A stretch of 64,000 nt of DNA. It comes from Streptomyces caeruleatus. GTDB taxonomy: Bacteria; Actinomycetota; Actinomycetes; Streptomycetales; Streptomycetaceae. Location of the stretch: the NCBI RefSeq assembly GCF_001514235.1, contig NZ_KQ948929.1:113566-177565 (forward strand), in the 5' to 3' direction. Below, piece by piece: positions 26,641-35,627 of this stretch (positions within the stretch are counted from its first letter, which is position 1; each line of letters opens with the position of its first letter). A program made the translations under genes and the position numbers. The notes under the pieces were generated by a model, which was given only the letters and a program-made list of their open reading frames with translations, was not told the origin of the DNA and searched no databases.

Positions 26641-27117
26641 TCATCGATCACCACGCATGGTGGGGACGCCAAGGTTCAGGGCCGTATGCTGCCCGTGGCC
26701 CTGATCGAGCCGGCGGAGCTTCTCCTCGGCGCCAGCCAGGGTGACCTGGAGACCCTCAATCTCGCCGAGCCAGCCTTCCGTCTCGGCTTCGGCGTTTCGG
26801 GCGATCAAGTTGTCGCGGATCTCGGCCAGCCGTGCCCGCTGGGCCGGGTCAGGCCGGAGGAGCGAGCATCCGACACAAGCGTGCTCATGGATGCAGGGGG
26901 ATCCGAAGGCGCGTGCGCAGGTGCCGATGGACACCTTCCGCTTCTCGACGTGGGCGGGGAAGGCGTCCCACGCCTCCTCTGTCGGGATCCGGTACTGCTC
27001 GCCGGGACGGGAGGCCCGTCGGCGAGCGATGAACGCCCTGTAGGCCTCGATCGTCTCGGCAGGGTAGACCGCTAATGGTGGAGTCGGGTACTGGAAGTGT
27101 CGGAATACCTCAGCCAT
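26641..27117 (-). pseudogene. Tyrosine integrase C-terminal tail
   Basis: The frame from ATG 27117 (158 residues) matches the far C-terminal tail of large actinobacterial site-specific integrases: KRKVSIGTCARAFGSPCIHE then HACVGCSLLRPDPAQRARL, followed by LAEIRDNLIARNAEAETEGW and GLQVTLAGAEEKL. The catalytic core (R-H-x-x-R-H-Y) is missing. It belongs to the same kind of integrase whose N-terminal piece is at 11862-12095. Its first ATG overlaps the stop of the preceding gene (ATGGCTGA). Confidence 0.78.
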
Positions 27118-27440
27118 TACGGACCCATGCCGTGAAGGCGTCGGCGAGCCCGGGCGGGCTGGCGGCCTCGGTTCGCCGGGCGATCCCGTCGTAGTACTCG
27201 AGCTCGTGAAGGACCACGGGCACTGGCTTGCCGATCGCGTTTTCAAAGACGCCAGCGTCGTGAAGGTGGCGGGCGAGTTTGACGCTTGCCTGGTTGAAGT
27301 TGCCCTCGATCCGTGCGGCGATCGGCCCGATGGTCGTCATCCAGTCTTCGGGGTCGGTGTGCTCGTCGTACCAGAGTCCGAGTTCGGTGATCCACTGGTG
27401 GCGAGCGGCGGCTCCGTCGGGTCTCGGGGGAGGTCGCCGA
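27110..27440 (-). pseudogene. Unidentified gene upstream of the integrase tail, 5' end lost
   Basis: About 105 residues of orderly coding: HQWITELGLWYDEHTDPEDW, IGPIAARIEGNFNQASVKLA and PVVLHELEYYDGIARR, ending TAWVRNG. I do not recognise it. It stops in ATGGCTGA with the integrase tail frame. The 5' end is cut near 27440 where an IS5-type transposase fragment on the other strand begins. Confidence 0.5.
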
Positions 27441-27799
27441 TGACCGTGACTCGTTCTGGAGTCAGAAGGCTTGAGGCGGTGCCGCCGGTGCGGGGCAAGC
27501 GCGGTCGGCCGCGGCGCCGCCCGGACGTGGTGCTGGGCGACCGTGGCTACGACCACGACAAGTACCGGCGCCTGGTCTGGGATCTCGGCGTGAAGCCGCT
27601 GATCGCCTACCGGGGCGCTGAGCACGGCTCCGGACTGGGGGCCCAACGCTGGGCCGTGGAGCGCGCGTTCGCTCACCTGCACTGGTTTCGCCGCCTGCGG
27701 ATCCGCTGGGAAGTGCGTGACGACATCCACGAAGCCTTCCTCATCCTCGGATGCGCAGTGCTCTGCTGGCGACGCCTGAACTCAGCTGTCGTTCACTAG
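27439..27799 (+). mobile_element. IS5/IS1112-like transposase, 3' part
   Basis: Plus-strand translation from about 27439 gives VRGKRGRPRRRPDVVLGDRG then YDHDKYRRLVWDLGVKP, RGAEHGSGLGAQRWAVERAF and RRLRIRWEVRDDIHEAFLIL. These are the DDE middle Asp (GDRGYDHD) and last Glu (VERAF) regions of an IS5-type transposase. The N-terminal third and the terminal inverted repeats are absent. Its TAG stop overlaps that of the opposing membrane-protein remnant within ACTAGT (27795-27800). Confidence 0.85.
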
Positions 27800-28222
27800 T
27801 TTTTCTGCAGGGTGCGCGTGACACCCGCGATGACGGCGGTCGTCAGAACCCAGCCGAAGGCGATCAGTGGATAGGCCAGCCACTGGAGGCTGCCGTTCGA
27901 CCAGTACCAGGCCGTGCGCTGACCCAGACCACCGATGGGGATCAAGAGGTCGAGTGTGTAGACGACGGGCCGGAAGGGGGCGCCTTCGCCTGGTTTGACC
28001 TGGGTGGGGGAATGCGCATGGAAGGCCAGGGTGCCCAGCAGGGTCAGCGCCAGGAGCCAGACGCCGGCCAGCCAGGGACGGTAGCCATAGCCGACGGTCG
28101 CGTCGAGCAGGTGCCCCCAGACACGCGCGGCCGGGGACAGCGTACGGCGCCGGTGGCGCTGTTTGGCCAGGAGTACGCGGCGGGCGTCGCCGTCGTGGCC
28201 GGCCGTCCGGTACCAGCTCGCA
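27796..28222 (-). pseudogene. Membrane-associated oxidoreductase, C-terminal fragment
   Basis: This start-less frame reads WYRTAGHDGDARRVLLAKQR, then VWGHLLDATVGYGYRPWLAG, LLALTLLGTLAFHAHSP, a loop, VVYTLDLLIPIGGLGQR and LIAFGWVLTTAVIAGVTRTL before a TAG stop. It corresponds to the last 140 residues, with two membrane helices and the paired loop, of a large streptomycete protein usually annotated membrane-associated oxidoreductase. An in-frame TGA lies just upstream (28233) and the rest of the gene is missing. Confidence 0.72.
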
Positions 28223-28276
28223 CCTCAACTACTCACACCCGCATCCGACAGCAGACCCGACGCAGGACCTGGTGGC

Positions 28277-29116
28277 TCAGCGGAAGAGGTCGGCGTTCTC
28301 CGCGGCCCACTGCCGGAACGATCTGGCCTGGGAGCCGGTGACCTGTGAAACGGTGTCGCGCACCGCCAGCAGTTCGTCGTTGACGGCTCCGCCCGTGACG
28401 TCCAGCACCGCGTCCGCGGCCTCGTCCCCGAAGACTGCGGCCATCTGGGCGTGAGCTTCCTGCCGACTGGTCTCGACGAAGGGAACATTCCGCCCGATTG
28501 CTGCCGCTACGGCCTCGACTTGCTGCCGGGCGGTCACCAACTCCGGACCGGTCAGGGCATACGTCCGCTCCTTGTGGCCGGGCTCGGTCAGCGCTACCCG
28601 CGCCACGCATGCGATGTCCGCGGGGTGGATGGTGGGCAACCCGGTGTCCGCATACGGTGCGCGGACCGTTTCGTGGTCACGGATCGACGCCGCCCACATC
28701 AGAGCATTCGAGGCGAACTGTGTCGGCCGCAGGATCGTCCAGGCCAAGCCGCTGTCCTTGAGCAGCAACTCGACCGCGAGGTTCTCGCCGGCGGGGCCCA
28801 GATACGGATGGGTCTGAACGGTAATGGAGGACACCAGCACCACATGCTCCACACCCGCCAGCCGGGCGGCCTCGATGATCTCGGCATCCGGGCCCAGCCG
28901 CGACACGAGGAACAGCGAGCGCACCCCATCCAGAGCGGGCTTCAACGACTCCGACTTCGCGAAATCACCCTCAACGGCCTCGACCCCGTCGGGGAAAGTG
29001 ACCCGTGACGCGTCACGTGTGAGCCCTCTCAACGGTCCCACACCACATGCTTGCAACTCCCTCAGCAGCGCACTTCCTATGTTGCCGGTGGCTCCGGTCA
29101 CAAGCATCACGGGCAC
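28277..29116 (-). CDS. NmrA-like NAD(P)H-binding reductase
   Basis: A protein of 279 residues of the atypical SDR / NmrA group: a Rossmann motif at the very start (MLVTGATGNIGSALLREL), then EGDFAKSESLKPALDG, HVVLVSSITVQTHPYLG, the substrate-side WTILRPTQFASNALMW and PADIACVARVALTEPG. It binds NAD(P)H and is either a reductase of quinone-like substrates or a redox sensor. GTG 29116 follows AGGAGA at 4 bases; ATG 29107 is an alternative. A 7-bp tandem repeat sits directly upstream in the leader. Confidence 0.9.
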   Translation of the reverse strand: MPVMLVTGATGNIGSALLRELQACGVGPLRGLTRDASRVTFPDGVEAVEGDFAKSESLKPALDGVRSLFLVSRLGPDAEIIEAARLAGVEHVVLVSSITVQTHPYLGPAGENLAVELLLKDSGLAWTILRPTQFASNALMWAASIRDHETVRAPYADTGLPTIHPADIACVARVALTEPGHKERTYALTGPELVTARQQVEAVAAAIGRNVPFVETSRQEAHAQMAAVFGDEAADAVLDVTGGAVNDELLAVRDTVSQVTGSQARSFRQWAAENADLFR

Positions 29117-29125
29117 GTTCTCCTG

Positions 29126-29174
29126 TCGTCCATCGTCTGTCGTCTGTCGTCTGTCGTCTGTCGTCTGTCGTCAG
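29126..29174. repeat. Seven tandem copies of a 7-bp unit TCGTCTG in a gene leader
   Basis: Five perfect units (29133-29167) with one degenerate unit on each side. Read on the gene strand this is a CAGACGA array ending about 10 bases before the GTG start of the NmrA-like reductase. It lies in the leader or core promoter, where a change in copy number would alter spacing. Confidence 0.9.
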
Positions 29175-30121
29175 ATGATCAACCTGAGGAAAACGCTAAA
29201 AGCTCAATCGCACTTCAGGTCAAGGAGAACCCTGCCCCTCCCTGCTGCCGGACGCACGCGAACACCCCGGCGCTTCGCGCCCGGACTGCAGTAGGAGCTC
29301 CGTGTCGGGCTCGCGTAGATAGCCGGCCGTGACGGCGGTCGGGATGTAGGCCGTGAGCTTGCTGACTCCGGCGGGCCGGGAGCTGCTCTCACCCGGCCGC
29401 CTGCGGGAACCCGTGGACGGGCTGGACGTTCTCCGCCGGGTGGGGATCGAAGGACACCTTGAACGTCACCCTGGTGCAACCCGGCCTGGTCTCGGAGGTC
29501 GACGTCGGCGTCCCCGGTCGAGCGCCGGCCGATGGCGCCACCCCGCGCGCCGGCACCGCAGCCGCCCAGACCTGTCCCCCGGGGACGCGCCCCCATTCGG
29601 CAACTGACCGGCCCGTCACGCGCATGCGAGGTGCGCACTCCGTTCGGGGGCTGGAGCTGCCCAGGGCCGTCGCGGCGGTGTGCCATCCCCCGACCGATAT
29701 GGTCCGGTGCGATCAGGGCAGAGACTGCAGTGGCCTCAAGCGCGGTTGCCATGCGTGCCCGACCACTGGCAGGGCGCCTGGGGGGCCCGGCCCAGACGAA
29801 GTTGCGCTGATGAGGACGACATCGACGCGGTCACCTCTTCTTCCGCGCGGGCGAAGTACGGATGGTGGTCCACCGTGATGGCATGAGCAGCTGCGCACAC
29901 CCCAGCCAGGAAGCTCCTCTACATCGCTTCGAAGCCGCCGCGCAGTCGATCCGCGTCGCAGCGACAGAGCTGGTGCAGGCTGTTGAGTGACCATCGTGGG
30001 CTGGAAGGATGAACCGGTCTGCTCCATAAGAGGCTCCGCGGGCGGCTGTTGAGCACCACGAGCAGCCTTGCCTCGATCATCTTCGCGTCGGCGCCCGGCC
30101 GGCCCGAGGCGAGGAGTACGT
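29175..30121. other. 947-base region with no intact gene
   Basis: Minus-strand pieces look once-coding: near 29375-29290 GVSKLTAYIPTAVTAGYLRE, and near 29480-29400 RVTFKVSFDPHPAENVQPV, in different frames, so a decayed gene is likely. The plus strand shows nothing supported. The lipase promoter lies at the right end. Confidence 0.4.
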
Positions 30122-31126
30122 GTGGCCAAGCGGAATGTTTCCCGGAGACGCTCGAACCGGCTGCGCGTCAGGTGGGCAGCGGTCTGTGCGGGGCTCGCCC
30201 TGGCGCTGACCGGAGGGCTGGCGGGTGCGGCGGCCGCAGCCGACGATCCCGCTCCCCCGCCCCCGCGGGGACAGCTCCTCGCCGCCCCCACGGCGTTCCT
30301 CGGGAGCCTCGTCCACCCTGACGCATCACCGCCCGGCGCCAACGACTGGACCTGCCGGCCCACGCGTGAGCATCCGCGCCCGGTCGTTCTGCTGCACGCG
30401 ACCCTGGCGAACGCGTACAACAACTGGAGCCTGCTCGCCCCGTGGCTGAAGCAGCAGGGCTACTGCGTCTTCGCGCCCAACTACGGTGGCGTGCAGGGCA
30501 GTCCGTTCCAAGCCACGGGGCCCATCCCGGAAGCCGCCCGCCAGGTCGCCCGCTACGTCGACCGGGTGCTGAAGGCCACCGGTGCCCGCCAGGTCGACCT
30601 CGTCGGGCACTCCCAGGGAGGCGGTCCGACGCCCCGCTGGTACCTGCGGTTCGAGGGCGGCACGGATCCCGCGCATCCCAAGCGGAACAAGGTCCACAGC
30701 CTCATCGCCCTGGCGCCCTCGAACCACGGTGGCACCGCTTCCGGCATCGGCATCCTGACCACCAAGCTGGGCCTCAACCCGACCGTGTCCGCCATCGCCG
30801 GCCAGGCGTGGTCGGACCAGATGGTCGGCTCCGAGATGAACAGGAAGCTCGACAAGGACGGGGACACCCAGCCCGGGGCCCGCTACACCGTCATCTCCAC
30901 CCGCTACGACGAGTTCGCCACGCCGTACCAGAACAACTTCCTGACCGCCGGACCGGGCGCCACCGTCCGCAACATCCTGATCCAGGAGATCTGCCCGCTG
31001 GACGTCTCCGAGCATCTGGCCATCGCGTACGACTCCAACGCCGCCCAACTCGTACGCAACGCCCTCGACCCCGCCCACGCGAAGCCGGTGCGCTGCGGTC
31101 TCACCCTGCCCGTAGTCGGCGGCTGA
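30122..31126 (+). CDS. Secreted lipase / alpha-beta hydrolase (class 2 lipase type)
   Basis: A protein of 334 residues with a Sec signal peptide (LRVRWAAVCAGLALALTGG, cleavage near AAA-DDP). The mature enzyme has RPVVLLHATLANAYNNW (oxyanion-hole strand) and the nucleophile elbow VDLVGHSQGGGPTPRWYL (Ser near 160). An acid and a His (SEHLAIAYD) follow later. Cysteines WTCRP/YCVFA and EICPLD/VRCGL could form two disulphides. It hydrolyses ester bonds of lipids outside the cell. GTG 30122 has GAGGAG at 5 bases. It stands alone, followed by a decayed transporter. Confidence 0.92.
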   Translation: MAKRNVSRRRSNRLRVRWAAVCAGLALALTGGLAGAAAAADDPAPPPPRGQLLAAPTAFLGSLVHPDASPPGANDWTCRPTREHPRPVVLLHATLANAYNNWSLLAPWLKQQGYCVFAPNYGGVQGSPFQATGPIPEAARQVARYVDRVLKATGARQVDLVGHSQGGGPTPRWYLRFEGGTDPAHPKRNKVHSLIALAPSNHGGTASGIGILTTKLGLNPTVSAIAGQAWSDQMVGSEMNRKLDKDGDTQPGARYTVISTRYDEFATPYQNNFLTAGPGATVRNILIQEICPLDVSEHLAIAYDSNAAQLVRNALDPAHAKPVRCGLTLPVVGG

Positions 31127-31216
31127 ACCGAAGCACCCGACGTGCTCGTCGACATCGGCCCGCCGATCGGGCCGGTGCCGTCGACCACCGACCGCAACGA
31201 GGCCCGCCTCCCAGCA

Positions 31217-31960
31217 TCAAGAGCCTGCTCGCCGGGTGCGGGCGCCGGACACCTTCACGTTGATCATCGTCTGGCCGATCATGGCACAGCCGCCCATGCC
31301 GCCGAAGAACCCGGTGACGATGTTGGCTATGCCCTGACCGATGGACTCGCGGGTCTTGTTGGAGTTCGTGTCGGTGATGTCGTCGACCAGCCTCGCGGTC
31401 ATCAGCGACTCCATCAGACCGACCAGCGCCATGGCGAAGGCGTACGGGGCGATCGTCGTCAGCGTGTCCAGTGCGAACGGCACGTCCGGCAGGCCCGGTA
31501 CGGGCAAGGAGGAGGGCAGGGCGCCCTTGTCTCCCACGGTCGGCACCGCGATGGCCGCGCCGACGGTGATCACGGTCAGGATCACGATGGAGACCAGTGG
31601 GGCCGGGATCACGGTGGTGATCTTCGGGAAGAACACCATCAGCGCCAGGCTGCCGGCGATCAGCGGATACACCTCCCACGGCACGTCGTGTATCTCGGGG
31701 ACCTGGGCCATGAAGATCAGGATGGCCAGGGCGTTGACGAAGCCGACCATCACCGAGCGGGGAATGAACCGCATCAGCTTCGCCACCCCGAGCGTGCCCA
31801 GGATGACCTGGAAGACGCCGGCCAGGATGACGGCGGCGACCAGGTAGCCGAAGCCGTGCTCGCGGTTCAGCGGCGCGATCACGAGCGCGACGGCGCCGGT
31901 GGCGGCGGAGATCATCGCCCGGCGTCCGCCGACGATCGAGATGACCACGGCCATGGTGAC
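31217..31960 (-). pseudogene. SulP-family anion transporter, internal fragment
   Basis: About 245 residues from the middle of a SulP permease: TMAVVISIVGGRRAMISAAT, FIPRSVMVGFVNALAILIF, MVFFPKITTVIPAPLVSIVI, SNKTRESIGQGIANIVTGF and CAMIGQTMINVKVSGART. The first membrane helices, the last helices and the cytoplasmic STAS domain are all missing. Both ends are cut, so the product cannot transport sulphate or bicarbonate. No start codon or ribosome site fits. Confidence 0.82.
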
Positions 31961-32060
31961 TTGGCCGTAGCGGTCAGATCCGGCTCCACTCGAGGCGGCT
32001 GTCACGCACAGGCCGGTGCCGGGCGGCCGCCGAGCTGATGCGGCTCAGTTGCTCGCCGGC

Positions 32061-32981
32061 TCAGTCCTCGGCAACGCGGATGATCGTCTTGCCGTGGGTC
32101 CGCTTGCCCGGTGTGAACGCGGCGACCGCTTCGGTGAGCGGCCGCACGTCACCGATGACCGGCTTGAGGCGTCCGTCCCGCACCCGTTGGGCGAGGTCGC
32201 TCAGGCGGACGCGGTCGGGTTCGACGACGAAGAAGACAGCGCGTGCGTCGCGGGGGTGGACGGTGACGGGCTCGGCGATGGTGACCAGGGTGCCGCCGGG
32301 GCGGACCAGAGCGGTGGAACGTTCGAGGATGTCGCCGCCGATCACGTCGAACACCACGTCGACGTCGCCGATGCCCTCCAGCTTCTCTGCCTGGAGATCG
32401 ACGAAGGCATGGGCGCCCAGCCCCAGTGCGGTGTCGCGGTCGCCGGCCCGTCCCGTGCCGATCACGTGGGCGCCCGCCGCGCGGGCCAGTTGCACGGCGA
32501 TCGAGCCGACGCCGCCCGCGGCGCCGTGAATGAGGACGCTCTGCCCGGTTCGGAGGCCGGCGTGGTCGAACAGGGCCTGCCAGGCGGTGAGTCCGGAGAT
32601 GGGCAGCGCAGCGGCCGTGACGTGGTCGACGTCGGCGGGGAGCGGGGCGAGGTTGCGGGCTTCGACCGCGGTGTACTGGGCCAGGGTGCCGTTGCGGGCC
32701 CAGTCGGTCAGGCCGTACACGCGCTGCCCGATGGTCAGGCCAGTGGTGCCGTAGCCGAGTTCGGTGACGACGCCGGACAGTTCGTGGCCGGGCACGCTCG
32801 GGGTCCGGTCGCGTCCGGCCCGGTCGATCCAGGTGCCGGGCCAGTCCAGCTCGCCCGGTGTGAAGCCGGCGGCGTGGACCTTCACGATCACGTCGTTCTC
32901 CGCGGCGTGCGGGTGGGGCAGCTCGGCGAGAGTCAGGCCGCCGGCACCGGCCTCACGGTCTTGGACGGTGATGGCTTGCAT
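32061..32981 (-). CDS. NADP-dependent quinone oxidoreductase-like (MDR family)
   Basis: A protein of 306 residues: an N-terminal GroES-like fold (KVHAAGFTPGELDWPGTW, PGHELSGVVTELG) and the NADPH motif SVLIHGAAGGVGSIAVQLA near 150. Zinc ligands are absent, as in quinone reductases. The likely reaction is NADPH-driven reduction of quinones or enones. It is related to, but clearly different from, the paralogue at 7750. CGGAGGAA precedes the ATG at 32981 at good spacing. It is intact although it lies inside a zone of broken genes. Confidence 0.92.
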   Translation of the reverse strand: MQAITVQDREAGAGGLTLAELPHPHAAENDVIVKVHAAGFTPGELDWPGTWIDRAGRDRTPSVPGHELSGVVTELGYGTTGLTIGQRVYGLTDWARNGTLAQYTAVEARNLAPLPADVDHVTAAALPISGLTAWQALFDHAGLRTGQSVLIHGAAGGVGSIAVQLARAAGAHVIGTGRAGDRDTALGLGAHAFVDLQAEKLEGIGDVDVVFDVIGGDILERSTALVRPGGTLVTIAEPVTVHPRDARAVFFVVEPDRVRLSDLAQRVRDGRLKPVIGDVRPLTEAVAAFTPGKRTHGKTIIRVAED

Positions 32982-33084
32982 GAGGCATTCCTCCGAGGTA
33001 CGGGAGGCGGACGCTGGCGTGCGCCGCGGTGGTCACCTTCGACCTTAGGATCCGGGCAGCCCACGCATGTGGCCATTCCTTCCC

Positions 33085-33360
33085 ATGTCGTACCTGCTGC
33101 ACATCGACGCGTCCTCGCTCTGCGAGACCTCCGTCTCCCGTCAGGTCGCCGGGTCCTCCCGGTCCTCCCGGTCCTTGCCGACGTACAACCTCACGATGCC
33201 GTCCGTGTTCAAGGCATGGCTGGACCACATCACGGTCAACGGCAGCACCCTGAGCTTCAACGGGCAAGCACGGCATGGACCACCTCGTGCCGACGCTGGA
33301 AACCGTCCTGGGCCACCCGACCACGCTCGGCCTCGACGCGACGTCGGTCACCTGCATCAC
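33085..33360 (+). pseudogene. FMN-dependent azoreductase, deleted and frameshifted
   Basis: From ATG 33085, MSYLLHIDASSL then SVSRQVAG is the start of an AzoR flavodoxin fold. It jumps directly to LPTYNLTMPSVFKAWLDHI, which normally lies about 60 residues later, so the middle is deleted. A second change of frame near 33275 gives GMDHLVPTLETVLG from the C-terminal third. Too little remains to bind FMN. Confidence 0.75.
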
Positions 33361-33512
33361 CTGGAACCCGGTGAACGTCTCCACCCACACACGGTCTGCC
33401 CTTAACACCCCGGCCGTACAGGGGAGATGCCCAGCACAGTATGTGTGCACCACACTTAAGGGCCTGCTGCGAGAGGGGACGGACTGTCAGACCTGCCTGG
33501 GATGCTCCGAGT

Positions 33513-33780
33513 ATGGAGATGACAGTGCAGCTGACGATCGACTGCTCCGATCCGCAGGCCATGGTGACCTTCTGGGCCAAGGCCCTGGGCTATGTGCCTG
33601 AGGCGGAGCTGTCGGCCGGTGCCGGGGACATACCGGAGTCGATCATCGATCCTGCGGGCCATGGTGGAACGGCTGGTCAAGGCTGGTGCCACCGTGCTGC
33701 GGATCAAGGACGAGCCGGGCATGGGGCTCTATGCCGCCGCCATGCAGGACCCTGAAGGCAACGAATTCGACATCGTCTGA
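33513..33780 (+). pseudogene. VOC (glyoxalase/bleomycin-resistance fold) protein, internally deleted
   Basis: The first frame gives MEMTVQLTIDCSDPQAMVTF and WAKALGYVPE, the start of a VOC module. Near 33655 the frame changes to MVERLVKAGATVLRIKDEP and AAAMQDPEGNEFDIV with a stop, the normal end. The central part, with most metal-site strands, is missing. Start and stop are preserved, so this is an internal deletion. Confidence 0.75.
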
Positions 33781-33890
33781 GGGCCGTTGCGGCGGTGCCG
33801 GTCACAGCCACTCGTTCATGGCTGCGCCCAGCACAGTCGCCTCGTAGCGGACGGAGGGTTGTCGTACCTCGTGGGGCCACCGCTCGGTGT

Positions 33891-34202
33891 CTACTGAGTA
33901 GCTGATCCCGCACACGACCGCACGGCGCTCGCCTCCGCAGGGGATGCGATCTTCTTGTGGAAGCACACGCGGTCCTGACCAGGGCCGTCGTAGTCACTGT
34001 GCACGGGCAGGCCGTCGACCTCACGATCGCCCTCTTCGAGGTCAAAGCCCATGGCCCGGTGAAACGCTATGGACCCCGTGTCCGCGGGCGAGGTGATCGC
34101 ACGCACTTCCTGGCGGCCTGCCTCCGAGTCACCCCACCACTGCTGTACGCACTCGACGATCGTGCCGTCGTCGGAGACGAGAGCCTGGCGCACCTCCGGC
34201 AT
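33891..34202 (-). pseudogene. GNAT acetyltransferase with in-frame internal deletion
   Basis: From ATG 34202, behind GGGGGAG, the frame reads MPEVRQALVSDDGTIVECVQ and QWWGDS, then AGRQEVRAITSPADTGSIAF, FHRAMGFDLEEGDREVDGL and RVCFHKKI. The start and last third of a GNAT enzyme are joined in frame, while the acetyl-CoA binding motif (about 85 residues) is lost. A 103-residue product could be made but cannot be an acetyltransferase. Confidence 0.72.
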
Positions 34203-34273
34203 TCACTCCCCCTTCGAATCGGGCCCATCACATCAGGTTGCCGTAGCCGATCATTGCGCGGCGGATGGCCCTG

Positions 34274-34571
34274 TCAGCCCAGGAAAGCCATCAGCCGGTC
34301 GTCCAGCTGCTTCGGCGCGGTGAGCGGCAGAGAGTGATGGGTGGCTCCTGGGAGCAGGGCCACCTCCCCCTGGGAGAGCATCCGACGGGCTCGGTCCGCG
34401 ACCTTGACCGCGTCGTGGGCGCGGCCGTGTTCCGCGAGTAGGACAAGGACCGGCATGGACAGGCCGGCGGCCCGAGGGCGGGCCCCGGTGACCAGTTTGC
34501 GGCCGGGGACGGTGGTGGCCAGCGCGTAGAGGCGCTGCCAGGTCGGCGAGGTCGAAGGCGGGCAGGGACAC
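34274..34571 (-). pseudogene. Alpha/beta hydrolase, C-terminal part with frameshift
   Basis: GTG 34571 behind GAGAGGA starts VSLPAFDLADLA. A frame change near 34540 is needed to continue into TVPGRKLVTGARPRA, SMPVLVLLAEHGRAHD (the acid-bearing strand) and ALLPGATHHSLPL (the catalytic His) to the stop at 34274. The nucleophile region is absent. It is divergent from the MarR gene, with an inverted repeat between, suggesting it was that regulator's target. Confidence 0.65.
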
Positions 34572-34592
34572 AGTATTCCTCTCGCCGGGCGA

Positions 34593-34615
34593 TAATCTCG
34601 TTGAGCGAGACATTA
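34593..34615. promoter_or_regulatory. MarR-type operator
   Basis: TAATCTCG-TTGAG-CGAGACATTA contains the perfect inverted repeat TCTCG/CGAGA with AT-rich outer arms, 22 bases before the MarR start codon. Its position fits autoregulation and control of the divergent hydrolase. Confidence 0.6.
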
Positions 34616-34636
34616 CAGCCATGTCGAGGAGAGTGC

Positions 34637-35092
34637 ATGGACGAGCAGAGCCCGGCGATGGCACTGGTTCACCTGCTGCGCGCAGTCACCGTGGAATTCG
34701 ACCTGCTCGGCGCCGAGTTCGCCGCGCGGCACGGGCTGCATCCCACCGACGTACGCGCGCTGATCCACCTGCTGGACGCGGCACGCGACGGCACACCGGC
34801 CACACCCGGATGGCTCGGCAAGCAACTGCGCCTGAACTCCGCCGGGACCACGGCCCTGGTGGACCGGCTGGAGCGACTCGGGCTCATCCAGCGCAACAGG
34901 GACACGGCGGACCGGCGACGCGTGCTGCTGGAGGTCGAGGAGAAAGCCACGGAACTCGGGTGGGCCTTCTTCGGACCGGTGATCGGCGAAGTGGTCGTGG
35001 CCGCGGAAGGCTTCGAGACGGCCGAATTGGATACGGTGCGCCGCTTCCTCACTGCGGTGCTGGCATCCGTCGGACAGGCCCGAACAACCTGA
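34637..35092 (+). CDS. MarR-family transcriptional regulator
   Basis: A protein of 151 residues with a winged helix-turn-helix: HGLHPTDVRALIHLL, GWLGKQLRLNSAGTTALVDR (recognition helix) and RLGLIQRNRDTADRRRVLLE (wing). It binds DNA as a dimer, usually as a repressor released by small phenolic ligands. The ATG at 34637 follows GAGGAG at 6 bases. An operator-like repeat lies just upstream. Confidence 0.92.
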   Translation: MDEQSPAMALVHLLRAVTVEFDLLGAEFAARHGLHPTDVRALIHLLDAARDGTPATPGWLGKQLRLNSAGTTALVDRLERLGLIQRNRDTADRRRVLLEVEEKATELGWAFFGPVIGEVVVAAEGFETAELDTVRRFLTAVLASVGQARTT

Positions 35093-35127
35093 ACACTACG
35101 GCCGACCTGACACTACGGCGAGGTCGA

Positions 35128-35601
35128 TCAGGCTCCGAGCCGGCCGGACGCCGCGCGGACCAGCCCGTCCAGCCATGCCTGGTGGCCGTTGAGCATCGGG
35201 TTCGGGACCTGCTGGGCCAGTTCCTCGGCAGGCGGACCGATTTGCGTCTCCTGGGTGAGGACGCGCACCCGGCCGCCGGGGAGGTCCTCGACCAGCCAGG
35301 CGTGCAGTACGTCGAGTCGCTCCTCGGGCTTGCCGTCCTGCTTCGCCGTCCAGGACAGGCGCCCGGGGACGCCGTCGGCCGGGGCCTGGAACTCGACGAC
35401 GTGGGCGTCCAGGGGCGGGAAGCCGAAGGTACCGGAGCTGAAGACGGTGTCTCCCCTGAGCTCGGACTGCGCCGCGGTCGAGCTTGAGGTGCGGCGGTAC
35501 ACCGCGTCGAAGTCCTCCGCTCTCGTGCCCTCGACCTTGAACTACTCGTAGGGGACGACCGACTCGTCGGGTCCGGTCATTACGAAATGGATCTTCGCCA
35601 T
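35128..35601 (-). pseudogene. SRPBCC-fold protein interrupted by an amber stop
   Basis: From ATG 35601 (behind GGAGAG) the frame reads MAKIHFVMTGPDESVVPYE, then TAG at 35542-35544, then continues in frame FKVEGTRAEDFDAVYRR, GTFGFPPLDAHVVEFQAP, LHAWLVEDLPGGRVRVLTQE and LNGHQAWLDGLVRAASG to 35128. After the stop it is a full START/SRPBCC-like ligand-binding domain with no other defect. It is divergent from the LysR gene, 26 bases apart, so was probably its target. Confidence 0.78.
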
Positions 35602-35627
35602 GTGCTCTCCAGAGGGGTTTGACCTGC

